From contig JAFRCD010000008.1 in the NCBI GenBank assembly GCA_017404555.1, forward strand, positions 1 to 51,938: a DNA stretch of 51,938 nucleotides. Direction: 5' to 3'. The notes under the pieces were generated by a model. It saw only the letters and a program-made list of their open reading frames with translations. It was not told the DNA's origin and made no database searches. Position 1 is the first letter of the stretch; the number at the start of each line of letters is the position of its first letter. The DNA is from Bacilli bacterium (lineage in GTDB: Bacteria > Bacillota_I > Bacilli_A > RF39 > UBA660). Positions 7,446 to 14,762 of the stretch are shown here, one piece after another. The position numbers were made by a program, and so were the translations under genes.

Positions 7446-7503
7446 TTCGACAAAATTCGACTGATTCTAGTCTCTTTCTATTCTTTAAAAGAATTTTTAT
7501 AAT
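7446..7503 (+). promoter_or_regulatory. Candidate activated promoter of agrBD
   Basis: TATAAT at 7498-7503 lies 44 bases before agrB, with a poor -35 (TTTCTA). Upstream, TTCGAC occurs twice exactly 10 bases apart (7446-7451, 7456-7461). A weak -35 with upstream direct repeats is what is expected of an activator-dependent agr promoter. The repeats are seen; binding is inference. Confidence 0.35.
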
Positions 7504-7546
7504 TGCCTATTTTTTGAGTGATAAAATCGCCTTGAGAAGGTAAGTT

Positions 7547-8143
7547 ATGAAAGATAAATTTATTAATAATTGTATTAAGTTAATTACTAAGTATAAACAT
7601 TATTCTAAAGCTGATATAGCTAAGATGCGTTATGGATTAGAAGGGATTTATCTCACCTTCTATAAGATGATTATATTAATTGTCCTTTCCTTTTTATTAG
7701 GTATTGTAAAAGAATTCTTCTTAGTAATTATCTTCTTTAACATTATACGCTTTACTGGTTTTGGCTTTCATGCTGAAAAGAGTTATCAATGTCTAGTTAT
7801 TTCTATAATTGAATTTATATTGCTTCCTCTTCTATTACTTAGAGTTTATGTTCCTATTTATTTTTATTATATTTTTTCCTTTTTATGTATTCTTACTTAT
7901 TTGTTGTATGCCCCTGCAGATACTGTTAAAAGGCCTCTTCCTAATAAAAGAAAGCGAGTAATCAGGAAAACTTTAACAGTAATTATAGGAATTATCTATC
8001 TTTTATTAATTATACTTGTTCCTAACAATACACTTACTGTAACTTTATTATCTGCCTTAATAATAGAAGCTATTTCCGTTAATCCTATTACTTATAAAAT
8101 ATTTAAGCAACCCTATCGTAATTACTTAAATTATAGTGTTTAA
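7547..8143 (+). CDS. agrB: AgrB-like peptide-processing membrane protease
   Basis: AgrB cleaves and cyclises the AgrD precursor. The 198-residue protein has several hydrophobic segments. The catalytic His-Cys pair is visible in GFGFHAEKSYQC (about residues 72-83), and YAPADTVKRPL, the conserved loop after the next membrane segment, lies near residue 120. Start after GAGAAGG. The AgrD-like peptide gene follows 44 bases downstream on the same strand. Confidence in the family is high; the partner system is inferred from neighbours. Confidence 0.92.
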   Translation: MKDKFINNCIKLITKYKHYSKADIAKMRYGLEGIYLTFYKMIILIVLSFLLGIVKEFFLVIIFFNIIRFTGFGFHAEKSYQCLVISIIEFILLPLLLLRVYVPIYFYYIFSFLCILTYLLYAPADTVKRPLPNKRKRVIRKTLTVIIGIIYLLLIILVPNNTLTVTLLSALIIEAISVNPITYKIFKQPYRNYLNYSV

Positions 8144-8187
8144 TGCCTTGGCATTTTACATAATAAAAAGGAAAGGAGATATTAGCG

Positions 8188-8307
8188 ATGAAAAGATTAT
8201 CAAAAGTTTTAGCTGCTGTAGCATTACTAGCTACTGGTGCTGCTAGTTTAGGATGCCCATGGTGGATCTCTGATGAACCAAAGGCAAATCATTTATTTAA
8301 CGACTAA
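8188..8307 (+). CDS. agrD: AgrD-like cyclic autoinducer peptide precursor
   Basis: A 39-residue ORF starting MKRLSKVLAAVALLATGAAS, with AAAGGAG 9-10 bases upstream. It has the three parts expected of AgrD: a hydrophobic, positively started leader; a core GCPWWI whose Cys would form the thiolactone; and an acidic C-terminal tail with Asp-Glu-Pro (SDEPK). By analogy with staphylococcal AgrD, cleavage before the tail would give a ring Cys-Pro-Trp-Trp-Ile (five residues), or one residue larger if Ser is kept. It directly follows agrB. Confidence 0.85.
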   Translation: MKRLSKVLAAVALLATGAASLGCPWWISDEPKANHLFND

Positions 8308-8310
8308 TTA

Positions 8311-8336
8311 AAAAGAGAAAACTAGTTTTCTCTTTT
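8311..8336. terminator. Bidirectional terminator between agrD and the AgrC-like gene
   Basis: A perfect 26-base palindrome with 12-base arms (AAAAGAGAAAAC / GTTTTCTCTTTT) and T-rich flanks on both strands. It separates the convergent genes, and the minus-strand kinase stop codon is at its centre. Confidence 0.85.
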
Positions 8337-9626
8337 CTTTTTATCAACAATTATACTTTGAATATAATATTCTCCTATTATCTCTTGTTTACTAACTATC
8401 CACTTGTTTTTAGAAATTAATTTATTGGCATAATAAAGTCCGTTACCATGTCCTTTTCCCTTGGTTGTTATGCCTTTTTCATTTCTTCTGTCAAAGTTAA
8501 CACTTTTCTTAAAAGTATTGGAGATTACGACGTTTAGTTTTCCTTTAATTTCATATATCTCAAGTGCTACTTTCTTTTTCGTGGTTTCCCTAGCTGCTTC
8601 AATCGCATTATCAAAATATACTCCAATTAATTTACATAATACGCTGTTCTCTTCATCAGATAGCTTCTTTAATATATTGTTCTTCTTAAGTTTTATATCA
8701 ACAGTTAGATTTATTGCATTTTTCTTAGCAATGGCTGCTTTATAATACATTAGTCCCTTCATTCCGCCTTTGGGTAAGTTTTTAAACTCACCTACGTTTT
8801 GTTCGTCAGGAGATAGATCCTCATTTAACAACTCTTGAATTTTCTTTTTAACGGCTTTCTCTTTAGTTAGTCCATTTATTACTGATAGTTGGTTTTTATA
8901 TTCATGCTTATTAAACTCTTCTTTTTCAACCCTTTCCTCGAAGGCTTGAAAATACGTTAGCAAATTATCATATTCGTCAGTTAATTGACTGTATTTGTTG
9001 CGATTATTTATATGAATAATTATTAAAGTCATCAGAATCACTACTATAACTATATCAGCAACAACCCGATTATTGAGTGTATAATTTCTATAAATACTAT
9101 ATGCCAATATGCATGCTAGAATAATTGTTAATAGTAAAAAGGCGATATTAGTAATTGTACTTTTCTTTTGGGCATTAGTGTAAAACCTTTGCAGCTTTTC
9201 CCTTAACCACCTTATTTTCAGTAATAGAATAGTTACTATACCAATAGCGATATTGGCAGGTATGAATACTTGCCAATTGTTTTGTAACTGTTTAACTGTT
9301 ATCATAAAACTTAACGGAATGGTCACCAAAATATCAGCTACCAACATTAAAAGCATTAATATTGTTACTACTACTAAAGACTCATTAAAAGTAATATCAA
9401 AGATTTCTTTATATATAATAATGTTTACTACATATATTAATAAAGAACTAAATTCAATATATTGGTTCTGCCTAAAGAAAACAGTAATTGCAGCTTCAAT
9501 AAGAAGTAATATTATTGTCTTTAAAGATAATACTCTTATCTCTGATTTTGTTATCCCCTTAATTAAATAAAAACCTACTATTGCTGTTATTAAACAGTTA
9601 ATAAAGTTGGTTATAATTACTACCAT
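8322..9626 (-). CDS. AgrC-like sensor histidine kinase (GHKL ATPase)
   Basis: About 434 residues. The N-terminal half has six or seven membrane segments (to about residue 205), as in AgrC peptide receptors. A coiled linker leads to KHEYKNQLSVING, whose His is the likely phospho-acceptor. The GHKL ATPase domain has the N-box YFDNAIEAA and the G-box GKGHGNGL. Start at the second ATG (7 bases from AAGGAG). It is convergent to agrBD, unlike the usual agrBDCA order, and no LytTR response regulator is in the window. Ligand specificity for the adjacent peptide is inferred. Confidence 0.85.
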   Translation of the reverse strand: MVVIITNFINCLITAIVGFYLIKGITKSEIRVLSLKTIILLLIEAAITVFFRQNQYIEFSSLLIYVVNIIIYKEIFDITFNESLVVVTILMLLMLVADILVTIPLSFMITVKQLQNNWQVFIPANIAIGIVTILLLKIRWLREKLQRFYTNAQKKSTITNIAFLLLTIILACILAYSIYRNYTLNNRVVADIVIVVILMTLIIIHINNRNKYSQLTDEYDNLLTYFQAFEERVEKEEFNKHEYKNQLSVINGLTKEKAVKKKIQELLNEDLSPDEQNVGEFKNLPKGGMKGLMYYKAAIAKKNAINLTVDIKLKKNNILKKLSDEENSVLCKLIGVYFDNAIEAARETTKKKVALEIYEIKGKLNVVISNTFKKSVNFDRRNEKGITTKGKGHGNGLYYANKLISKNKWIVSKQEIIGEYYIQSIIVDKKKREN

Positions 9627-9693
9627 CATCTCACTCCTTCTTATTTTTTTATAATTTTACCATATTTTTCCATTATCGTTTAGATATTAACAT

Positions 9694-9724
9694 TAAAAAA
9701 ACACAAGAATTATTTCTTGTGTTT
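9694..9724 (-). terminator. Terminator of the TagO/WecA-like gene
   Basis: AAACACAAGAA pairs with TTCTTGTGTTT and is followed by T residues on the minus strand. It overlaps the stop codon. Confidence 0.8.
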
Positions 9725-10795
9725 AGTTAACTTTTTCTTTATTTTAGCAATTGTTTTAGGATTTTTATCTGATATAACACTCGTCTTTAGGACGAACCAT
9801 AAAACAATTAATAATAGTATTATATATATTATTTTACCAACGAACGGATCTTTTAAAACATAGAAGATAGCCGCTATAGCAAATAATATATTTATTGTAT
9901 ATATTATTAAAACTGTTGTTTTTTGTGAAAAGTTCATGCCCAATAATTGATGATGTAAGTGCTGTCTATCTGGTGAAAAGATTGGTTGTCGTTTCAATGC
10001 TCTTCTAATAATAGCAAAAATAGTATCTAGTACTGGTATTCCTAAAATAAGAATTGGAACAAAGAAGGAAATAAGAGCTGTAGCTTTAAACTCTAATAAA
10101 GTTATTACTGCTATAATGAACCCTTCAAAGGTAGCACAGTCACCAGCAAATATTTTAGCTGGATAGAAATTATGTACTAAGAATCCTAGAGTAGATCCCA
10201 ACATAATAAGAGTTAAAATCATAACTAAACTACCATAACGACCTTGGAAGAAACCAATTATCGCAATAGTAATATAGAAAATACTACAAACACCACCACT
10301 CAAACCATCAATTCCATCAACAATATTAATCATATTACAGCATGCAACAATAAAGAACAATGTAAGTGGATAAGATAAAATTCCAAAGTCAAAATTAAAG
10401 CCAAAGGCCGTAATATTATTTAATAGTATTCCTCCATAGAAAACTATTACCGAAGCGGCAATTAACTGGCATAAAAACTTTTCTCTAGCCCTAATCGAAT
10501 GAATATCATCAACTATTCCAGTTAGAATCATAATGAAACTTCCGATTAAGATGGAATTCATTTGGACACTTTGTTCACCAAATAAAATGTAACCAAAGAG
10601 AAAACTTAAAAAGATTCCTAAAGCCCCTAGTTTAGGCATCGTTTTATTGTGAATATGACGATGTCCTTCATCTGCTCGAGGACGGTCCATAGCTCCAATA
10701 TGAACAGCTACTTTCTTCATAATTGGCATAATAGCTGCGGAGAATATGAATGTCGTTAAAACTATTTCAATAACTTCAATTATTTCTCTTTTCAT
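9710..10795 (-). CDS. tagO: Undecaprenyl-phosphate GlcNAc-1-phosphate transferase (TagO/WecA/MraY superfamily)
   Basis: This family transfers a sugar-1-phosphate to undecaprenyl phosphate, the first membrane step of teichoic acid or other surface glycan synthesis. 361 residues with about eleven membrane segments. Signatures seen: DRPRADEGHRHIHNKTMPKL near the N-terminus, NMINIVDGIDGLSGG, FAGDCATFEGF and the GlcNAc-class RQHLHHQLL loop. The HxHH-type loop and the absence of MraY-specific context favour TagO/WecA over MraY. It lies directly downstream of the MreB-like gene. Confidence 0.9.
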   Translation of the reverse strand: MKREIIEVIEIVLTTFIFSAAIMPIMKKVAVHIGAMDRPRADEGHRHIHNKTMPKLGALGIFLSFLFGYILFGEQSVQMNSILIGSFIMILTGIVDDIHSIRAREKFLCQLIAASVIVFYGGILLNNITAFGFNFDFGILSYPLTLFFIVACCNMINIVDGIDGLSGGVCSIFYITIAIIGFFQGRYGSLVMILTLIMLGSTLGFLVHNFYPAKIFAGDCATFEGFIIAVITLLEFKATALISFFVPILILGIPVLDTIFAIIRRALKRQPIFSPDRQHLHHQLLGMNFSQKTTVLIIYTINILFAIAAIFYVLKDPFVGKIIYIILLLIVLWFVLKTSVISDKNPKTIAKIKKKLTKHKK

Positions 10796-10844
10796 AAGTA
10801 CCTCTCTTTATTTAATTATAGAATAATTACTTTATAATAGCAAA

Positions 10845-10880
10845 TAAAAAAGACTAGTTTTGATCTTCTTCTAGTCTTTT
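10845..10880 (-). terminator. Terminator of the MreB-like gene
   Basis: AGACTAG (10871-10877 on minus) pairs with CTAGTCT (10851-10857), followed by a T run. It overlaps the 3' end of the gene. Confidence 0.75.
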
Positions 10881-11849
10881 AATATCTTCTAATAGAACTC
10901 CTGTTCCTTCAACTACACAAGTTAGTGGTGAATCAGCAATTAGAATTTGCACATTTAATTCCTTTTGGAAAAGTTCTGTTAAACCTTCTAACATAGCTCC
11001 ACCACCAGTTAGAACGATTCCTCTATTTGCAATATCAGCTGATAATTCAGGAGGCGTTTGTTCTAAAACATTAGTTGCGGCTTTGATAATACGGAACAAG
11101 CTTTCATGCATTGCTTCCTCTAATTCCACTTGATTAATCTCTTCACTATGTGGAAGACCAGTTATTAAATTTCTTCCCTTTACTTCTACTTTTATTTTTT
11201 TATCTGGTTTAAAAACATTAGCGTGATTAATCTTAAGGTTTTCTGCTGTCTTTTCCCCAATTAATAATTTATACTTACTTTTAATATATTTAATAATATC
11301 TTGATCTAAGACATTACCAGCAATCCTAATTGACTCTGAAGTAACCATATCATTAAGTGATAAAACAGCAATATCAGTAGTTCCTCCACCAATATCAATT
11401 ACCATGTTAGCCTCAGGCTTAGTAATATCCATACCGGCACCAATAGCAGCTACTTTAGGTTCTTCTTCAATATAAACTGCACGTGCACCAGTTCTTTCAG
11501 CTGCTTCTTTAATCGCATTTTTCTCAACCGGAGTAATATTTGTTGGACAGCATATTAAGATTCTTGGTCTAATAAATAAGCTTCGCGCTTTTATCTTCTT
11601 AATAAAAGTGTTTAACATTATTTGAGTAACTTCAAAATCAGCGATTACTCCATCTTTCATTGGTTTAATAGCTTTTACTTTACCAGGAGTACGACCAAAC
11701 ATTTTGTTAGCTTCTTTACCAACGGCTATTATCTTTTTAGTCTCTTTTTCCATAGCGACTATACTAGGTTCATTAAGCACTATACCTTGCCCTTTTATCC
11801 AAATTAAAACGTTGGCGGTACCTAAGTCGATACCAATATCTTTTGCCAT
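10854..11849 (-). CDS. mbl: MreB/Mbl actin-like rod-shape protein
   Basis: Bacterial actin that guides lateral wall synthesis. 331 residues, typical. Motifs: GIDLGTANVLIWIKGQGIVL (phosphate 1), NMVIDIGGGTTDIAVLSL (phosphate 2) and GIVLTGGGAMLEGL (adenosine). The choice of Mbl over MreB rests on position beside a spoIIQ-like gene and on the absence of mreC/mreD, as at the B. subtilis spoIIID-mbl locus. spoIIID itself is not present here. MreB remains possible. Confidence 0.9.
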   Translation of the reverse strand: MAKDIGIDLGTANVLIWIKGQGIVLNEPSIVAMEKETKKIIAVGKEANKMFGRTPGKVKAIKPMKDGVIADFEVTQIMLNTFIKKIKARSLFIRPRILICCPTNITPVEKNAIKEAAERTGARAVYIEEEPKVAAIGAGMDITKPEANMVIDIGGGTTDIAVLSLNDMVTSESIRIAGNVLDQDIIKYIKSKYKLLIGEKTAENLKINHANVFKPDKKIKVEVKGRNLITGLPHSEEINQVELEEAMHESLFRIIKAATNVLEQTPPELSADIANRGIVLTGGGAMLEGLTELFQKELNVQILIADSPLTCVVEGTGVLLEDIKRLEEDQN

Positions 11850-11931
11850 TTAATCGCCTCATTTCTAATCACTATATATTCTACCATAAAACTTGTATTT
11901 TTATTTACTTTTTTTTATTTTTTTTCATATA

Positions 11932-11958
11932 AATAAAAAGGAACCTATTGTTGGTTCT
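11932..11958 (-). terminator. Terminator of the SpoIIQ-like gene
   Basis: GAACC pairs with GGTTC around a seven-base loop and is followed by CTTTTTATTT on the minus strand, overlapping the stop codon. Confidence 0.65.
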
Positions 11959-12589
11959 TAGAACTTTTTATTTCTTTATTTAAATGGTCTTCAGGATTAA
12001 CTATTTTACCATCAATATAGAGTTCATAATGTAAGTGATTACCTAGTTCTTCATCTAGTTTATTATGCCCACTTTTACCAATGATTTGTCCTGCTGTCAC
12101 TTGATCTCCTTTTTTGACGTTTACTTCAGATAAACTTTGATAAATACTCATGTAATTATTATCATGCTTAATTTCAATAGTTTTACCTAAAAGTTCATCT
12201 TCCTTAACATTAGTTACTTCACCATTTTGAGAACTTATAACATCAAAAGTATTACTAGCAATAAAATCTATTCCTGAGTTTTGCATATAGGTATTATCGT
12301 TTTCAGTAATGGAGTTCTCTTGCTTAGTCTTATCTGCCTTATAATCATAATAGTATTTACCTATTTTAACATTAGAATCAGTATAGGGATTAAGTAATTT
12401 AGTTTCTTCTTTAACTACTGGTATATCTTCATTAGTAACTACTTTTGATGGTACATAGTTTAATAGCTCTGGTTCACTATTTCCCTTAAACTTTACTAGT
12501 ACTAGATAAATTGCTGATAATAAAACGAACGCTAATACTAAAACCATTGTTATTTTTACTTCTCTTTTTAATGATATTCTTTTTTCCAT
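11945..12589 (-). CDS. spoIIQ: SpoIIQ-like M23 family protein
   Basis: SpoIIQ is the forespore half of the channel that links forespore and mother cell. The chosen ATG, after AGAGGTGA, gives 214 residues; the longer frame has only a TTG start. One membrane segment (about residues 16-33) precedes a linker and a LytM/M23 domain. The first metal motif (H-x3-D in active enzymes) reads NSGID, so the His is replaced by Asn, while HLHYEL is kept. A lost first ligand is also seen in B. subtilis SpoIIQ. Position beside mbl and ywzB supports the call; a generic M23 protein is the alternative. Confidence 0.7.
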   Translation of the reverse strand: MEKRISLKREVKITMVLVLAFVLLSAIYLVLVKFKGNSEPELLNYVPSKVVTNEDIPVVKEETKLLNPYTDSNVKIGKYYYDYKADKTKQENSITENDNTYMQNSGIDFIASNTFDVISSQNGEVTNVKEDELLGKTIEIKHDNNYMSIYQSLSEVNVKKGDQVTAGQIIGKSGHNKLDEELGNHLHYELYIDGKIVNPEDHLNKEIKSSKNQQ

Positions 12590-12639
12590 TTGTTCACCTC
12601 TATTAAGAGTCTTTCCCAAATAAAAAAAATTATACATAA

Positions 12640-12837
12640 TTATATAATTTTTGAATAAGTAACAAAATCCCAAATAAAATTAGTAACTAAATAGACTATT
12701 GATACCGCCAAAAGAAAATAAAATACTAATGCTTGATAATGTCTATTCTTCTTAAATATCTGATTAATCCGAACAGCTTCCAATGACCAAATAGTTAGGA
12801 TGCTGACTGCTACATATAGCCAAACCTTAGCGCTCAT
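12640..12837 (-). CDS. ywzB: DUF1146 membrane protein (YwzB-like)
   Basis: A 65-residue protein with two membrane segments separated by a short charged loop (EAVRINQIFKKNRHYQ), the pattern of the YwzB/DUF1146 family, whose function is unknown. The start at 12837 has GAGGAG upstream and overlaps rpiB by 11 bases, indicating translational coupling. It lies between rpiB and the spoIIQ-like gene; in Bacillus ywzB is likewise near atp and sporulation genes. Confidence 0.8.
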   Translation of the reverse strand: MSAKVWLYVAVSILTIWSLEAVRINQIFKKNRHYQALVFYFLLAVSIVYLVTNFIWDFVTYSKII

Positions 12838-13273
12838 ATTCTCCTCGCTCATATTTAGTTATCTTATCTATTCTTTTTTGATGTCTTTCTTCATGAGAAA
12901 AATCAGTGTTTAAAAATGCTTCCACTATTTCCAAAGCGTCTTCCTGATTAGTATTTGCAGAAAGAGCAACGATATTAGCATCATTATCTATTCTAGTATA
13001 TTTTGCTTCTTCTATATTGCTTACTTTCGCACAACGAATTCCTTTTACTTTATTACAAGCAATACTAATACCTATTCCTGATCCACAGATAGCAATACCA
13101 TAATCAAATTCATGATTTGCCACCTTCTCACCTAATAAAAATGCAAAATCAGGGTAATCAACACTTTCATTAGTATCTGTTCCTAAATTAACTACTTCAT
13201 ATTCTTGAAGTCTTTCTAATAAATAATTTTTTAATTCTACTCCTCGATGATCATTTGCAATTCCTATTTTCAT
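12827..13273 (-). CDS. rpiB: Ribose-5-phosphate isomerase B
   Basis: Interconverts ribose-5-phosphate and ribulose-5-phosphate. 148 residues of the RpiB/LacAB fold. Seen: KIGIANDHRGVELK at the N-terminus, the catalytic Cys in AICGSGIGISIACNK, and HEERHQKRIDKI near the C-terminus. It shares the segment with ywzB as an operon. Bacilli carry rpiB (ywlF) in the same general region as prfA-prmC-mntP-spoIIR, consistent with the neighbours here. Confidence 0.95.
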   Translation of the reverse strand: MKIGIANDHRGVELKNYLLERLQEYEVVNLGTDTNESVDYPDFAFLLGEKVANHEFDYGIAICGSGIGISIACNKVKGIRCAKVSNIEEAKYTRIDNDANIVALSANTNQEDALEIVEAFLNTDFSHEERHQKRIDKITKYERGEYER

Positions 13274-13275
13274 TT

Positions 13276-13331
13276 TATCACCAACTTCATTATACCATTA
13301 AGCAGACAAAAAAACTAGTTTTAACTAGTTT
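13276..13331 (-). repeat. Terminator-plus-leader repeat, copy A
   Basis: About 55 bases comprising a terminator hairpin (AAACTAGTT/AACTAGTTT, then a T run), a short spacer and GGTGATAA before the rpiB start. It is nearly identical to the segment at 13774-13831. The hairpin terminates the upstream membrane protein gene and overlaps its stop codon. Confidence 0.75.
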
Positions 13332-13773
13332 ATTTTCTTCTATCTATTTGTATATAGTCGGGGCCACACCAACATGTTATTCTGTGTGCTCCTATTGTTC
13401 TCTCAATACTCAAAGAAAACAACGGTACTATGCAAAACCAAATTAATACTGCTAACAATATATGTTTAGCAACTATAGCAAAGTTTAGCCCCAAAGTATT
13501 ATTAGATTTAGCCACTTTTAAAAAACCAACTATGATGATTATAATACATATAATTCCTAAAACATAAATTCCATAATCTTCTATTTTTGCAGCAGTCGCA
13601 TATTGTCGAAAGGCACTATAATTTCTGAAATTTCCTGTTCGAATAATAACTTTAGGCTTAATTGTAGCTAGTAAACTGATAATACAAGCACTTGCAACAG
13701 CACATAAAAGAATAATCCCTATTTCCCTTTTTTCCTTTTTTAAGGTTGTTTCTTTTTCTAAATGCTTTTTCAT
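13330..13773 (-). CDS. Predicted three-helix membrane protein, unknown function
   Basis: 147 residues. A charged N-terminus (KKHLEKETTLKKEKRE) precedes three predicted membrane segments at about residues 18-38, 67-87 and 104-123. The C-terminal tail holds a Cys-Trp-Cys-Gly motif (CWCGPDYIQIDRRK). No family recognised. It is flanked on both sides by nearly identical terminator-leader segments, which suggests it arrived by, or was accompanied by, a duplication of the intergenic region. The start follows GGTGATAAG. Confidence 0.7.
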   Translation of the reverse strand: MKKHLEKETTLKKEKREIGIILLCAVASACIISLLATIKPKVIIRTGNFRNYSAFRQYATAAKIEDYGIYVLGIICIIIIIVGFLKVAKSNNTLGLNFAIVAKHILLAVLIWFCIVPLFSLSIERTIGAHRITCWCGPDYIQIDRRK

Positions 13774-13831
13774 CTTATCACCAGTTTAATTATATCATTA
13801 AGCAAACAAAAAAACTAGTTTTTACTAGTTT
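13774..13831 (-). repeat. Terminator-plus-leader repeat, copy B
   Basis: Second copy of the segment at 13276-13331. It contains the rpmE terminator (AACTAGT/ACTAGTT with a T run) and the GGTGATAAG signal of the membrane protein gene. Confidence 0.75.
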
Positions 13832-14042
13832 ATGCTTGTTTTTTATCAAATCCATATTTTTTATTGAATTTATCAACTTTACCTGCTCTTGATGCTCTAG
13901 TTTGTTGTCCTGTATAGAAAGGATGACATTTAGAACATACTTCTACATTAATCTCAGGCTTAGTAGCCTTAACTGTAAAAGTTTCTCCACATGCGCAAGT
14001 AACTTTGCAATCCATCATTTCTGGATGTATATTTTTTTTCAT
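13830..14042 (-). CDS. rpmE: Large ribosomal subunit protein bL31
   Basis: 70 residues. It is the zinc-binding form: Cys pairs are visible in CKVTCACGE and EVCSKCHPFYTG, as in L31 proteins that bind Zn and can be replaced under zinc limitation. The start (MKKNIHPEMM) follows GGAGGAG. A structured leader with two hairpins lies upstream. In Bacilli rpmE sits near prfA and murA-type genes, as here. Confidence 0.97.
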   Translation of the reverse strand: MKKNIHPEMMDCKVTCACGETFTVKATKPEINVEVCSKCHPFYTGQQTRASRAGKVDKFNKKYGFDKKQA

Positions 14043-14100
14043 ATACTCCTCCTTCCGCCATGACTTAATTCAAGTCATAGTAATAAACCGTGTTATTAAT
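14043..14100 (-). promoter_or_regulatory. rpmE leader RNA, candidate L31 autoregulatory element
   Basis: On the minus strand two tandem hairpins precede the ribosome binding site: TAATAA-cacggt-TTATTA (14081-14098) and ATGACTT-GAATT-AAGTCAT (14060-14078). L31 leader motifs are known from Firmicutes. The stems are seen; identity with the published motif is inferred. Confidence 0.5.
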
Positions 14101-14115
14101 ATATCACTATTTGTC

Positions 14116-14715
14116 TTATTTTTCAAGCTTTTTTATTATTCTTTTGCTTATTTCCTTTTCGTAAGGACCTTTTTCTAATAGATTATTAGTTTCAATATAA
14201 TACAGTTTTGGTATCCTTTTTGCCTCTTTTCGATATAACCTATTAATGTCATTAGTAACATCTTGATAGGTATTTTTATTTTCTATTTCTAGTAAATAGA
14301 TATCTCTTTTATAATACTTTCTTATTTCTTTTATTAACTCTTCTATATTCGTTTTAATACTATTTTTTATTTCTTTGTTACTTTTTCCTTTACCTTTTAA
14401 GTATAGGATATTGTTTTTACCAATTGAAATAGTTAAAATCTTGGCTTCCCTTAAATCCTTTTTTAATGAAGAATTGCTTATTTCATTATAAATATCTTCA
14501 ATTAAATAGTCATCACTGGTATAATTATTAAAATTCTTTAACTTGTTCTTTTTTCTTAAATAATTAGTAATATAGTCATAATAATGATAAGTTCTATTTT
14601 CTTTATAGTTATCTCCTAAATCAAGATATTCTATGGGAGGATTAACATTAATATATATATAATAAATCACTATTAAGAATAGTGATAGAGAAAATAGTTT
14701 TACTTTTCTATTCAT
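14116..14715 (-). CDS. Membrane-anchored SGNH/GDSL-hydrolase-like protein, possibly inactive
   Basis: 199 residues with one N-terminal membrane segment (about 8-24). YLDLGDNYKEN occupies the place of the GDS block I of SGNH hydrolases and ILTISIGKNNI resembles block III (GxND). However, the nucleophile Ser reads Asn, and no DxxH block is evident at the C-terminus. I therefore regard it as a degenerate or divergent member. It is Lys- and Tyr-rich. The start follows GGTGATAAA. It stands between murA and rpmE. Confidence 0.6.
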   Translation of the reverse strand: MNRKVKLFSLSLFLIVIYYIYINVNPPIEYLDLGDNYKENRTYHYYDYITNYLRKKNKLKNFNNYTSDDYLIEDIYNEISNSSLKKDLREAKILTISIGKNNILYLKGKGKSNKEIKNSIKTNIEELIKEIRKYYKRDIYLLEIENKNTYQDVTNDINRLYRKEAKRIPKLYYIETNNLLEKGPYEKEISKRIIKKLEK

Positions 14716-14730
14716 TTTATCACCGAAAAA

Positions 14731-14762
14731 AAAGAAATATATTACATTATATTTCTTTTAGC
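14731..14762 (-). terminator. Terminator of murA
   Basis: AAAGAAATATA pairs with TATATTTCTTT on the minus strand, followed by eight T residues. The stem includes the last murA codons. Confidence 0.75.
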
